Below, piece after piece: positions 1-11,500 of a DNA stretch of 64,000 bases. The stretch's first letter is position 1; the number at the start of each line of letters is the position of its first letter. Below the pieces are notes generated by a model. It did no database searches and had not been told where the DNA came from. It saw only the letters and a list, made by a program, of their open reading frames with translations. The position numbers and the translations under genes were made by a program. The stretch is from Brachionus plicatilis (taxonomy: Eukaryota; Rotifera; Eurotatoria; Ploima; Brachionidae). The stretch spans positions 552,839-616,838 of the forward strand of contig QEOQ01000573.1 of NCBI GenBank assembly GCA_010279815.1. The letters are read 5' to 3'.

Positions 1-1216
1 AATAAATTTGAAAAAAAATGGATTTTTTTTAATTTTACTTTAAATTTTTATTATTTGTGGTTTTTTTAATAAAATTGTGGAATCAAAAATGAATTCGCGT
101 TTATAAAATAACTTTCCAGCTTTTAATTATTTCCACATCTTGGCAGAAAGTATGGAAATTTATGTTATTCGATTGTTATTTTTAGCCAAATTCCGATTGA
201 GAGTTAAATACAATTAAAGGGTGCGGGTGTACGCAGAAGTTTCAAAAAAATAATTATAATTTTTTTTATTTTTCAATGAGCTCTCTCTTTATTTTTTGTG
301 TTTTTCTTTTTTAAATTTTAAAGATTAATTTGCCATTTGACTTTGATTTTAACTAATTATATAAACAAAAATTAATAAAATCAATCAATTATTTTATTTT
401 TGTAAAATTTTATTTGTCACAAAATTAGTGACAATGGTCACCCAATTATTAAACTTGTTGATCACATAATGAATTCCACTTTTTACTCAAAAGTTTTTTA
501 AATTTAGCCTTCCAAAGAATATTGTAACATTAATTAAGGACCGAAGGAAAATAAGAAATAAATAAAATAGATAAATGAATTCGATCTAAAAATTTGTTTA
601 AATATTGATCACATATATCCTTGGTCACCAAATAGTGGTCAGTGCTAGTCACCAACTGAGCAAAGTGATATTTACATTAAATAAGAAAAATTATTCAAAA
701 TAAATTCTGGCAAATGGACTTTAAAAGCTTATCATTTTTATTCACCTTTTAAAAAATGTTCTAAATTTTTTGAGTATTTTCAAATAATTAATTCAGTTAT
801 AGCCTTTTAAAGGTATAGTAAAAACAAAGACAAAGAAAAAACAAAAAAAATTATAGCTTCTAAATAGTAAATAATTTTAAAATAACAAAAATTTAAAGAT
901 TCGTTGACAACCTGAAAAATATGCATCGAAAAATATTTCTATCATTAATATCACTTATTTTTATTTGCTCGCCGATTAGAAAAAAATATCAAAACAACAT
1001 TTCGTAGAAATTTATTACTTTTTAAATAATTCTCTTTTAAGAATAAATACTCAAATTCTATTTTCCTACATTTTCAGAACAAGTTTTATTCGTCGCCAAG
1101 ACTGGCATATTTTTTCTAAAATAATTAATTAATATATAATATTTAGATCACTTTTTTAGTTATTAAAAATTCAGATAGAATAAAATTTTTGAATTGAATG
1201 AAAATTGATAACTTAC
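1..1216. other. Downstream intron of the FHAD1-like gene; no exon seen
   Basis: The FHAD1-like gene on the minus strand ends its last visible exon at a clear GTAAGT donor at 1216, so this stretch should be intron, with the rest of the gene beyond the left edge. I see no continuing coding exon. A cluster of GGTCAC/GTGACC-type words lies at about 415-660 (for example around 420-445 and 624-655), of unknown meaning. The rest is A/T-rich simple sequence. Confidence 0.55.
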
Positions 1217-2700
1217 AGCTCTTTTAAGTTGTTCCAAGTCCATTCGAACAGTTCTCTCCGAACGCTGCATGTCCAAATATTGTCCTCTCACCAACTCCAA
1301 TTCGTCTTTTAAACTCTTTTCAGTTTTGGCAAAATCTCCTGATTTTCTCTCTGACTCTTCCAATTCTTTTTTAATTCTAACAACTTGATTAGTCAAATCA
1401 ACAATTTTCTCCTCTGCAGCTTTGATTTTTTTCCTCAACAAAACCAATTCTTTCTCTTTTTTTTCAGCTTCTTCCTCGACCAATCTATTATCTGTGGCTA
1501 GCTTCAATTGCTCGCCAAGCTCTCTAATAGTTGTGTCCTTATCTTTTGCTTCCCTCTTAAAGCCTTCAATCTCCCGAGCCAATTTACTAATTGTACAGTC
1601 CTTTTAAACATTAATTAATTCCTTTTTTTTCAACAAAAAAAAATACTTTATTAGACAAATCTTTTTGCATTGTATTCACAAGTCCCACAGCTATTGATTT
1701 ATCACGTTTGATCTGATCCAACTCACTTGTTGAGCCCTGACCACTTTGGTTTTTGTAAAAAGCAACTTTTTCTCTCAAATCCCTGATTTCTATTGATTTT
1801 ATTTTGAGTTCCCGTTCCAATTGAACCACCCTGGAACTCACTTCGTTATCATCCTTTTAACAAATTTTAAATCCAAAAAACATTGACATCAATCATATAC
1901 CACTCTGTAGGTCTCTGAGTCAAAGTTATCGCCACTACCAGCATTAAAACTGGAGCTATTTGTGTGTCCCTTGACCCAGGAACTTGCTCTTGGTCTAGTG
2001 TCTATGTTAGCTGTGATGGGCCGGGATCGGAGCGAAGCTGGTGGCTTCGTTCCGCTTGCAACTGGACAAATGGTATAAGGTTGGGTCTGATTGTTGATGG
2101 TTATCAAAGAACCATTGGGGTATTGATTGCTGAGTAGAACTCCGCTATTTTGCTGATTTACAGAATTGCGATTGCCTCGAGATGGAAGTGTTTGGGTGAT
2201 CACTTGAAGCGACTGGTTAGATGAACGGTTTACCCCTGCTAGAGTAATGTTCGGAACTGCCTAAGATTATAGAGAAAAAATTTTTTTTTTTTTTTTATTT
2301 TTAAATTTTAAAATAAAATGTACAATAAATTGAGACTGGACTATAAATTGGAATGGGTTGCCATTTAATCCAAACTTTATGGTATCTTGTTCAACCAATC
2401 TCACAGTGGCGTTCTGGATTCTGCAATCATTGACAAAAGTTCCGCCGGATGAATTTAAATCTTGGAGAAGGTAGCAGTTTTCGTCCTCAATAAACTCAAT
2501 TAGTGCATGCTGGATGTCGATGTTTCCTGTATTCTGTTTAAATTTAAAAAATTAGAAAATTTTTTTTTTTAGATTTTTATAAAAATTAAAGTTACTATAA
2601 TGATGTCACAGTTTTCTCTTCCTATGGTGGTGATCCTTTGTGTGATTGGAAAATTGTGAGTTCCGTCAAGGCTGCATAAAAAAGCTTTGGGTGCAGTCAT
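1217..2700 (-). CDS. FHAD1: FHAD1-like protein (FHA domain plus coiled coil), 5' part of the gene
   Basis: Five exons read on the minus strand: 2700-2596, 2533-2324, 2260-1901, 1853-1647 and 1600-1217, giving 422 residues; every junction has GT/AG and phase 0. The start is the ATG at 2700, opening MTAPKAFL. Exons 1-2 form an FHA phosphothreonine-binding domain: GRENCDIII, then HALIEF, then SGGTFVND, the usual GR...SxxGTxVN pattern. Exon 3 is a Ser/Pro/Asn-rich linker containing SRPITA and ASSWVKG, which resemble the linker of vertebrate FHAD1. Exons 4-5 are a heptad-like Glu/Lys/Leu-rich coiled coil. Vertebrate FHAD1 is roughly 1,400 residues, mostly coiled coil, so most of the C-terminal part lies outside the window. 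FHAD1 is little characterised; a structural role is inference. Confidence 0.85.
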
Positions 2701-4159
2701 TGTTCTTTTAAGATTGATTATTAAGTAAAAACATAAGAAATTAGTTAGACTTTTATTTTAATTCAGAACAAAAATTGCATTTTTTTGAATGCAAAAAATA
2801 TTTGCTAGAATTAGTTGTGTGTTGCTAGGCAACAAAAAAAGACAACGATTAATAGATTTTCAAAGTCGGTTAATAATGTAACCAAGTTTTGAAATAAAAA
2901 AAATAAATTTTGTTGAATATTTTTTTCGCGCTATCGAATCGATAACTACATTTATTATATATATATTTTTCATTTAATTGAGTATTAAAATAATTTTAGA
3001 ATTTCAAAGAAATTTAGGCCCTCAAGTACCCGAGTTTTGAAAAAGTCTTTACTTTTATGATTGCTATGGTACTTAGGTCAATTTTATGCTACTTTATTAA
3101 TGCTAATAGTCATTGTAATAAATTGGAAGCTTTTCCATTTATGAAAAAGATACCTTAAAAAAATTAAATTATTCCCAAATTTCAAAATAATTTTAAAATA
3201 ATTTTTTATTTGAGTCACAAAAATCTTTAAAATTTTTACATAATAGATTCTTTGAGGCGAATTAGAGGGGACTTAATTCAATTTTTAAGACGTTAGGGTA
3301 TAAATATGTTTATAGCAAATCGAATAGTGCCGAAATGGAATAAGTTACCAAATACTGTTGTTATGGCCAAGAGAGTGAATAGCTTCAAGGCGATGTTAGA
3401 CGAATGGATGAATGGTAACTGCAAAAGATCATTTATGAGCTAGGTACTGATAGCATTTTTAATGCAGCCTTTTAAATACCCATTAAACCAAAATTTACCA
3501 AATTTAATGATTCTTTTAAGATACTGGACTCAATTTAATAACAAAACCATTAAATTTTCATTAAGAAATCATTTAATAATCTAAAATGAATTTTTTAAAA
3601 ATTTATTTTATTAACAAAATAATAATTATTAAATTAGTTTATTAAATAAAAGAAAATTAAAAATTTTTTAACTTTAATTGTGAAAATTTTATTCAGGGTC
3701 TAAAATAGATTTATTTAAATTCTTAATTGCTAATGAATTTTTTTAAAGCACCTAAAATTAATTTTTTGCCTGGAGAGTAAGGTTGGTAGCAATTTTTTTT
3801 AGAAGCAGAGCAATTTATTTCAAATTGTAAAAAATCCGATTAAAGTTTATAACTTAACAAAATTATAGAATATCAATAAAAATTTGTTAAATAGAATAAT
3901 AATTGATAATTTCAAAATTAAAAATATTTTAAAAATGGATTATCGGTTTGTGAAGTTAATTTTGCAATACATAAAAATTGATTGTTAAATTTTATATTTA
4001 ATTTTTTTTTTACATAGTTTTTTATCAAAGTTTACACTATTCATTTGAATTATCTAAAAAAAATATTTTTTATTTAAAATATTTGTCTGAATTCAGACAA
4101 ATAACTAAATTTGTATTACTGTGCTTTTATTTCATAAAAAAATCATTTCAAAGACTTTA
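2701..4159. other. Intergenic, AT-rich; presumed FHAD1 5' region
   Basis: This separates the FHAD1 start (minus strand) from the MULE element. The first few hundred bases should hold the FHAD1 promoter and 5' UTR, but I recognise no core promoter motif in the uniform A/T background. The only coding-like part is a retrotransposon scrap at 3306-3443. The remainder is A/T runs. Confidence 0.5.
3306..3443 (+). mobile_element. CR1/L2-like LINE, C-terminal ORF2 scrap
   Basis: A 45-codon open stretch contains ANRIVPKWNKLPN followed by RVNSFKAMLDEW and a stop. This matches the extreme C-terminus of CR1/L2/Jockey-type ORF2 proteins (FFSNRVVxxWNxLP...VNSFKxxLD). Nothing upstream continues the reverse transcriptase, so it is a 5'-truncated fragment of about 140 bp. 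The same C-terminal motif recurs at about 27.9 and 32.3 kb. Confidence 0.7.
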
Positions 4160-4168
4160 AAAAAAATG
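4160..4168. repeat. Candidate 9-bp target-site duplication, left of the MULE
   Basis: AAAAAAATG here is repeated exactly at 6369-6377, just outside the other end of the element. Nine bases is the usual Mutator target duplication. The sequence is low complexity, so chance is possible. Confidence 0.5.
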
Positions 4169-4179
4169 ATGAACTATCA

Positions 4180-4330
4180 AAATATAGAATCTAAAAAAGA
4201 TCGAAAACAAAATATAGAAGACTAAAAATATAGAATCATCAAAGTATAGAAAAAAAATATATAGAATATACGAATATAGAAAAAAAAATATATAGAAAAC
4301 TAAATATAGAAAAATTATAATATAGAATTA
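4180..4330 (+). repeat. Left subterminal TATAGAA repeat array
   Basis: About eight spaced copies of (A)ATATAGAA lie upstream of the transposase start. The right array (about 6200-6355) carries the complement. The mirror arrangement suggests binding sites for the element's own transposase; binding is inference. Confidence 0.75.
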
Positions 4331-4413
4331 TAATTTGCTGTTTGCTATGAAAATTACAAACATCTGTTGTTAAAAATTCAAACAACTTATTTCAAATTAC
4401 ATCAACTAACAAC

Positions 4414-6156
4414 ATGCAAAATTACTCTCCGGTTGTATCCAAATTGCGTTCAAACAAAGCGTATAGACCAACAGAAATAAATGCTGGGTTACGAAAAACA
4501 AATAAAAAAGTTATAGCCGAAAATGATTTCCAGGACTTAGTCCAGCAAATTTGTGATGTTCCTTCTGTTTCTAATAAAATTCCAGAACAAGATAAATTTG
4601 ATATGTTCTTGAATTATGAATTTGACGATTTCGAATGTGAAGTTCAAGTGTTAAATTCGAACGAAAATATTGAATTCGAACGTAAAACGAACGATTCTAA
4701 TAAATTAGTCGAAGCTTTGAACAGTTTATCGTTAGACAGTAAACAAAATGAATCATGGTATATGTCGAAAACCCAGCAAGATCGACACAAACTGTATTCA
4801 AATGGATATTGTTATACAATCGAAAAACCATCTAAAAAGTCTGACGATGAATTAGCTGAATGTAAAATATACTGGCGATGCGAAACGTATAAAAATGGTT
4901 GTAAAGGCCGTGGAAATTCTTTTGGATTGAATGGTCCACTTAAAGTTACAATTTCTCATAATCATATTTTAAATCCAGAGAAAAAAGAGTTTTTACAAAG
5001 TAAGGAAAAGTTAAAGAGCATGGCTGTTTCAACTAATGAAGCTCCACGTACTCTTATTCGAGATTTTCAATTATCTTTGTCGGATGAATGTGTTGTTGCT
5101 TGGCCTAAAAAAGATGCAATTCGTCAACAAATTATTCGAACACGTAATGCTGAGTCAGGCTATGGATCAAATGCTAAATGTTTAACAGACCTTGTTATAC
5201 CTGAATGTTTAAAAATTACTCATAAAAATGTTAAGTTCTATTACGGAGATTCTGGTAAGGATGATATTAATAGGGTCATTTTTTTCACTACTAGTCAAAA
5301 TCTCAAGTTAATGAGTACATATTCCGATTGGTATTGTGACGGGACTTTTGATATTTGTCCTTCTATTTTTAAGCAAATCTATACTTTTCATATTATAATA
5401 AGAGGAACAACTTTACCTATGTTATACGCTTTTTTACCTAATAAGAAACAAACAACATATAGGAAACTTTTTAAAATGATTTCAAAGGAAATTTCCAAAA
5501 AACCTTCTTCGATCAATTGTGATTTTGAGATATCAGCTATAAATGCACTAAAAAAGGTATTTAGTTGTAAAATTTACGGGTGTTATTTTCATTTATGCCA
5601 ATCATTTTGGCGTAGAATTCAAGCTGAAGGTTTGAAAAAGTTCTTTAAAACGGATGTAAGGCTTACTTTTCGTAAAATCAAGGCTCTTGCTTTTTTACCT
5701 GAGGCAGATGTCTTAACTGGTTTTGAACAGGTTAAAGTATATGCGCCAGCAAGTACAAAATCATTTTTAACTTATGTTGAAAATAATTATATAGGTAAGT
5801 TAAAAGAGGGTAAAAGAGTTGTTCCTAGATTTCCAATCGAAATATGGAATTTACATGAGAGAGTTAAGTTAGGATTACCACGTACTAACAATAATGTGGA
5901 ATCATGGCATTCTCGAATTAAACCAGATGCCTGCAAAAACATGACAGTCAAAAAGGCAATAGAGTTTTTTAGACTAGAACAAAATAACATGGAAACAGAC
6001 TTGTTAATTTTGTTCTCTGGTGAAACTATAAAACAAACAAGAAAAAAAGATCTTTTACGAGAACAAAAGTTGAAAACAATTGTCAGTGAGTATGATGTGT
6101 TGAACAAAGATTTATTTTTAAATGGAATTATTGGTTTATTGGACGATCAATTGTAA
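4414..6156 (+). CDS. MULE transposase with FLYWCH-type zinc finger
   Basis: A single-exon ORF of 580 residues that should cut and rejoin the element's ends. A FLYWCH-type zinc finger occupies about residues 125-190: YWRC (C156), C163 and the closing HNH (H182, H184). The MULE transposase core follows at about 300-400, with DGTF (D309), CDFE (D370) and the characteristic GCYFHLCQSFW segment. The third acidic residue is probably E496 in TNNNVESW. This gives a D-D-E set consistent with the MULE family. No stop or frameshift interrupts it. It sits centrally between inverted arrays of TATAGAA, so it is a transposon gene. A domesticated host gene is less likely because the element ends are intact. 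A decayed relative with the same TNNNxE motif lies at 46.3 kb. Confidence 0.9.
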   Translation: MQNYSPVVSKLRSNKAYRPTEINAGLRKTNKKVIAENDFQDLVQQICDVPSVSNKIPEQDKFDMFLNYEFDDFECEVQVLNSNENIEFERKTNDSNKLVEALNSLSLDSKQNESWYMSKTQQDRHKLYSNGYCYTIEKPSKKSDDELAECKIYWRCETYKNGCKGRGNSFGLNGPLKVTISHNHILNPEKKEFLQSKEKLKSMAVSTNEAPRTLIRDFQLSLSDECVVAWPKKDAIRQQIIRTRNAESGYGSNAKCLTDLVIPECLKITHKNVKFYYGDSGKDDINRVIFFTTSQNLKLMSTYSDWYCDGTFDICPSIFKQIYTFHIIIRGTTLPMLYAFLPNKKQTTYRKLFKMISKEISKKPSSINCDFEISAINALKKVFSCKIYGCYFHLCQSFWRRIQAEGLKKFFKTDVRLTFRKIKALAFLPEADVLTGFEQVKVYAPASTKSFLTYVENNYIGKLKEGKRVVPRFPIEIWNLHERVKLGLPRTNNNVESWHSRIKPDACKNMTVKKAIEFFRLEQNNMETDLLILFSGETIKQTRKKDLLREQKLKTIVSEYDVLNKDLFLNGIIGLLDDQL

Positions 6157-6199
6157 AATAACTTAATAAAATAGACAAAATATTCAATTAATCAATTAG

Positions 6200-6357
6200 T
6201 CAATTCTATTTAATTTTCTATATAATTACTTTCTATATTTTTTTTTTCTATATTTTTTTTTCTATAATAAAGAAATTCTATAATTATTCAAATTGATGAT
6301 TTCGATATTTTTTTTTCTACCTTTTTACCTTTCGATAAAAAAATAATTCTATATTTT
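6200..6357 (-). repeat. Right subterminal TTCTATA repeat array
   Basis: About seven copies of TTCTATA(T) separated by T-runs form the mirror image of the array at 4180-4330 and end at the right terminal repeat of the MULE. Confidence 0.75.
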
Positions 6358-6368
6358 GAACGTTAACC

Positions 6369-6377
6369 AAAAAAATG
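6369..6377. repeat. Candidate 9-bp target-site duplication, right of the MULE
   Basis: AAAAAAATG, identical to 4160-4168. Low complexity limits the weight of this evidence. Confidence 0.5.
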
Positions 6378-8188
6378 GCCGCCTTAATAAGTAGAAGAAA
6401 CGGCAAAAGACTTATTTTAAAGAATAAATTTAGTCCAGACTTTGACTTTATGACTTTTAAGCAATTTTGGTTTAAATTGTCAATTTTTTTTCTATATTAA
6501 TTTACTTAAAATATTCAAAAATTAACAATTAATAATTTAATAAATTAAGAAAAAATTCAAAAAGATTTTTGTTTGAAAAATTCCTGTTAAAAAACGTTAA
6601 AACAACTTAATTTTTTTGATTTTTTCAAATTATTAGAGTCCACTGAATAAAAGTAAAAAATCCGGTTTAATTAAGGCAATATAAACACTTTTTTTCTTCT
6701 TTTCAAGTTATTCCCAAGTAGGATCAAAGTTTTGAAAAAAGGAATATATTTAAAAATTAAACTATTTATTGATTATTGTCATTTTTTTTTGGTTTTTCCC
6801 TATCTAAAACATTCTCTCATTATTATTATTAAGATATGGTTAAAATTAATTTGAAGCTTGTTTTCAATTAAATATAAGGATTACTAAAAAAATTCCAGAG
6901 ACAATTTTTTAAGATTCTAAAAAAATTATAAAAAAATCTTAAATATTGTAGGATCTATTTTTTTTGTCCACGAAATATTGAACCAAAACAGGATTAGGTG
7001 AACAAAAGATTTCTAAAATTTCCTAGGAACACTTTTTTGAGCAGCATTAATGATATTTTTTGAAATTTGTTCATTTAGCCCATCGAAGTTAGTATGAAAA
7101 CTTAATTCTTGGTTTGAAGATCTAATCAAATTCGAGGACTTAATCTTATCTGAAATATTTGATCCTACTGCTTTAAGATCACCCCCTAAAATAAATTTTC
7201 CACATCTCTTTTAGATATTCAGAAAAATTTCAAAAGAGAATTTTCTATTTTATCAATTATAAATACTAGTGATGAATCAAATATGCATATTCGAACATAT
7301 ATTCGAATAAGTAGGATTTCAAATGAAAAAATGTGTTTGAATTTAATTTTTTGAATATAAATATTCTTGAATAATATACTTGAAAATTAATTTATTTAAA
7401 TTAAAAATTGAATCTCTAATATATTCGAATTAAAATTTGAAAATATTAAATTTTTGATCATTAACTGAATATAATATATATTCAATTTAATATTTGAAAA
7501 TAAAATTTAATCAAAAAAATAATTGATCAAAAAAAATTTAATTAAAAAAGAATTCATTAAATAAATTGAATTTCAATTCGATTTGGATACTTAAAGTGTG
7601 CCAGATTTTCACCAGTCAACACAAGTCTTCTAGCATTTTCTGGATTACAATATTCCCATTTATCTTACCAGGTACCAAAAAAAAGCTGTTCTGATTTAAC
7701 CAATGCTACAATATTAAAAAAAACTAAATTTTCAAATTCTTAATTTTTCCAATATTCTATTCAAATTTTAATACTTTTAAATTGTTAGTTGAATTTATCA
7801 AAATTCAAGGTTTTGTTTAAATTAAAGTTAAGTTCGAACTTAAATTTAAAAAAAGACAGTTTACGAATTTAATTTCAAAAATAAAAATAAATCAAATATA
7901 AATTCAAATTTATCTTTTATTCGAATATATTGCTTTTTCAATAGTTCTTTTTAATTTTTTTTATTTATTACTAGAAATAAAATTTTGTGTGTTTTTAAAT
8001 CTTCTCTTAATACAAAGAATGTGTGAAAAGTATTTTCTCAAATTTTGTCATTTTACTTATTTTTTTTTAAATTTCACCTTTAACTTATTTCAAATTAGGT
8101 GAACTAATAGTTCACTGAACCCGAAAACAAGAATTGTTCCCTTAATAGATGACATATGGTTCACCTAACCGACTAGACCCGTATTAGA
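6378..8188. other. Intergenic, repeat-derived
   Basis: No gene seen. From about 7265 to 7945 there is a dense run of words based on ATTCGAAT and TGAATAT, a private palindrome typical of the AT-rich elements in this window. The left edge reads TAGTGATG, hAT-like in form, but I found no convincing matching right end or duplication. The tract 8095-8180 is a reverse-oriented copy of the family containing TAGTCGGTTAGGTGAAC, also present at about 48.68 and 52.75 kb. Confidence 0.5.
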
Positions 8189-8350
8189 CATCGTGAAATT
8201 TCATACAAAACTTCCAATACAAAAATTAAAAACATTTCAAATTTTGTTCTTAAAGTCAAAAACTTGTTGTTAGTTTTTGACTTTTAGAACAAAAGTTATA
8301 AAATTTTTAAATTTTTGTATTGGAAGTTTTGTATGAAATTTCACAATGGT
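8189..8350. mobile_element. Foldback MITE, short form, with 9-bp target duplication
   Basis: The element is almost entirely two inverted arms: GTGAAATTTCATACAAAACT near the left end faces its complement near 8325-8345, and the arms meet around 8270. CCCGTATTA (8180-8188) on the left and CCCATATTA (8351-8359) on the right form a 9-bp duplication with one mismatch. Longer relatives are at 51927-52278 and 35423-35615, and a relative with similar ends is at 37677-38012. It lies just downstream of crooked neck. Confidence 0.8.
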
Positions 8351-8519
8351 CCCATATTACTCAATTTTCAGTTTAATTAAAAATTTTTTTTAAATTATTT
8401 ATAGATGGGTGGTAATCGTTTGTTTGAAACTGTGTTGATTTAACTTTTTACTAAAAAATTAAGTAGTAGAGCAATAATTTTATTTACAATAAAATTTTAT
8501 ATAATTTATTCTGAAAAAT

Positions 8520-8525
8520 TTTATT
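8520..8525 (-). terminator. Poly(A) signal for crooked neck
   Basis: AATAAA on the minus strand about 50 bp after the crooked neck stop codon. It is plausible, but such words are frequent in this composition. Confidence 0.4.
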
Positions 8526-8576
8526 TTTCCTTAAATTTCTCTTGATATCATTTAAAAAGGTAATAGCCAAATCTGT

Positions 8577-11500
8577 TTAGCTTTCTTGATTTGTTTGTTT
8601 CCATTTTTTAGCCAATTCCAGCAATTTAAGACTTGAACTCTGAGCTTGGTCATCTGGAAATATGTAATCGATGTATTCTTCCCAGCCAGCATCAGTCTAG
8701 TTTTAAAATTTTTAAATTAAATAAATTCAGATAAAATCTTAAAATTACTCCGTCCTCAGCTTGAATTTTCCTTCGTTTTTTAATCTGTTTCGGCATCAGT
8801 TTCTCAACTTGTTTAATTTTTTCTTCATCACTTTCATTGCTTATTTCAAACTCTTTCCATGTTTCCAAAATCATCAAACGAGACTCATTACTATTCTGTG
8901 TATTTTTTAGTGAGTCAAACGCTCTGCGATAAATCTTTCTCGTTTTTTCAATGTTTTGATCACCATTTTGAGGGTTGTTTGTTTCGAATTGGGCATAGCT
9001 GAGCCACACTTTGACATGCTGAGTCTTTGAAAGAAGTTTATTATACAATTCGCGACATTTATCATATTCTTCCTGATCAATTTCGAAGTCAATAAAAGCT
9101 TTCCAAACTATTTCAGGCATGTCTAGAATTGGCTGCTCGACTGCCAGTTCATAGATGGCTCTAGCCCTTTCAGTATCACCCAAAATGGACTCCAACTCTG
9201 CATACTTAATCCATGTTGTACAATTTTGTGGATTGAATTCCAGATATTTTTCGTACAATGTGCGACATCGATCAAACTCTCGAAGCTCTATTTCAAGCTC
9301 GATATAACCTTTGAAAAGTTTGTCTTTAGGACACATTCCTATTGATTGACCCTTCATTTTTCAAAATTTTATTTTATACTATTAAAAATTTTTTTTTTAA
9401 TAAAATAAATATCTCATTTTTTATTTTTGTTAATTAATTACATGCATAAAAGCAATGTTAGAAAAAAATTAGAACTTCCTATTCTTTATCCATAGCTAAT
9501 CGATTTAAAAATAAAATAGAAAGTTAACTTCAAATTTTTTTCGAATTGCTTAAAATCTGACAAATTTTAAAATGAAAATTGTTTTTATTAATTAATTTTA
9601 TAAAGATCAAATATTTCACTATGTATTAATATAGTTCACAATTTTTTAATTATTTTTTAAATTTAACTTTTCGAATGAAGAACTCTCAATCTCCAAGAGA
9701 CTAGTCAGAAACTAAATGATTATTGATTCCATTAAATTAAAATAAATCAACTTTTAGAAATTTAAAAAAAAATGTCAAAGTAAAACTCAACATTCTCTTG
9801 TAAATCTCTTTTTACATAATATTTTTAATTTTTAAAATTTATTTATCAATAAAATATTTACTTGTTCATAGAAAAAAATGATTTCTAAAGTTTTTTGATT
9901 ATATTTTAAAAAGACAAGTTTGAGATTTGGAATTTGGAAAGCTAAATAAAAATTTAAAAAAAATTAAATTTATTTTAAATTTTAGAATGTGTATTCTACT
10001 GTGTTTATGTTATTTTTAATGTTTTTCTTAATTTTTTTTTTCTTTTTTAAATCTCTTGGAGATTTAGCTCGGCAAAAAAAAAATACAATACTGCTACGAT
10101 AGGTTTCTTATTTGTAAATTTACGTCAATTTACTATTTTTCCCGAAAACTAGAAAGGGTCAAAATTTCTTCAAATATGTGTTAATTTTGGTAAATTTATT
10201 TATTTATTTAATTCAAATTAACCTCCATTAGGAGAAGTAAAATAAAAATTAAAATTAAAGTTTTGCATAAAAATAGAAAGATAATTTTGGTAAATGAAAT
10301 GAAAAAGGTAATTTTACGTTAATTAGCGTAAATTTCAGTAAAACAGAGTAATCTCAAAAAATAATTTTTTATTCTTTTTTACTTCTCTACTATAAAAATA
10401 AAGAAATTTACTTTAGTCAACGTAAAATGATTTTTTTATTCTTTTACTCTTAAATTATAAAAAATTAATTTTTCATGTTTTTTACCAAAATTAGCACATA
10501 ATTCAAGAAATTTTGGCCCTTTCTAGTCTTACGCTAAAATTAGTAAATTTGCGTAAATTTACCAAAAAGACACTTATCGTATTTTTAATAAATTGTAAGA
10601 GCTCAAAACATATGTTCCTTTTCGAATATATATTTTCCCATTTTTTTTAATTTCACAATTTGCTTTTCTTACACAAAAATTTTGCCTTAGTTTATCTAAA
10701 TCTTTTTGCCTCAAGATATTACTACAGAAAAAATTTTTTTATTTGTTTATAGTTTGGTAAGGACAATGGCTTTTGACGAATAAAAAAAAAAACTATAGAA
10801 TAAAGAAAAATTTTATAGAATAAGAAAATAAAATATAGCATAAATTTATTAATTTTTTTTTAAGTACAACATTTGCAACTATAGTATAAAAAAAATGCAG
10901 TATAGCTATTATTTTTTCTAAAATTCCTAAAAAAAATTAAAAATGCCAATAAAAAAGTTAGAATGGGATAAAGTTAAGGTATTTACCAATAATACTGGAC
11001 TTGAAGCATTTCTCAGGAACGATTCACATCGAAACATATCAAAAACTGTTTCACAGACTCTTAACTGTAATGAATGCTAACTAGAAATTAGTGTTGGAAA
11101 CGAGACTAAATGAAAAAGAGGTCGTGGAGGTCCAAGAAAAAGGAAAGTTGAGGATGAGGTAGTTGATTTAAATAAACCAGCAAAAATGAAACCAGATCGT
11201 CCACCTAAGGTATGAACCACTTTAGAATTTGATTGATTTTTTTTTTTTACTCTTGTTATTATTTTTTGAGTATGACTCCGTCCAGTTATTTTATGTGGAC
11301 GTAGATAGTCAATTTACCTCCACATATTATATATGTAGTAAGAGATAACTATATCCACATAAATAAATAAAATAACAAGCTCTTAAAAATAATAAATAAG
11401 CGATAAAAGATTAATTTTTATAACAACTCAATTAATAAATCGACTTAAAAATTGCTCTCTCGTGCATTCAAATTCTTAATAAATATTTTAATTTTTTACT

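Larger units (their letters stand above)
4169..6368 (+). mobile_element. Complete Mutator-like (MULE) DNA transposon
   Basis: The element is about 2.2 kb. Its ends are inverted: CAAAATATAGAAT (about 4176) faces ATTCTATATTTTG (about 6360), with matching ATCGAAA/TTTCGAT blocks further in. Between the ends and the gene are many copies of TATAGAA on the left (4180-4330) and its complement TTCTATA on the right (6200-6355). They therefore point inwards from both sides, as expected of subterminal transposase-binding repeats. It carries one intact transposase ORF (4414-6156). AAAAAAATG flanks both ends as a candidate target duplication. An uninterrupted ORF with both ends present suggests recent activity. 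Confidence 0.85.
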
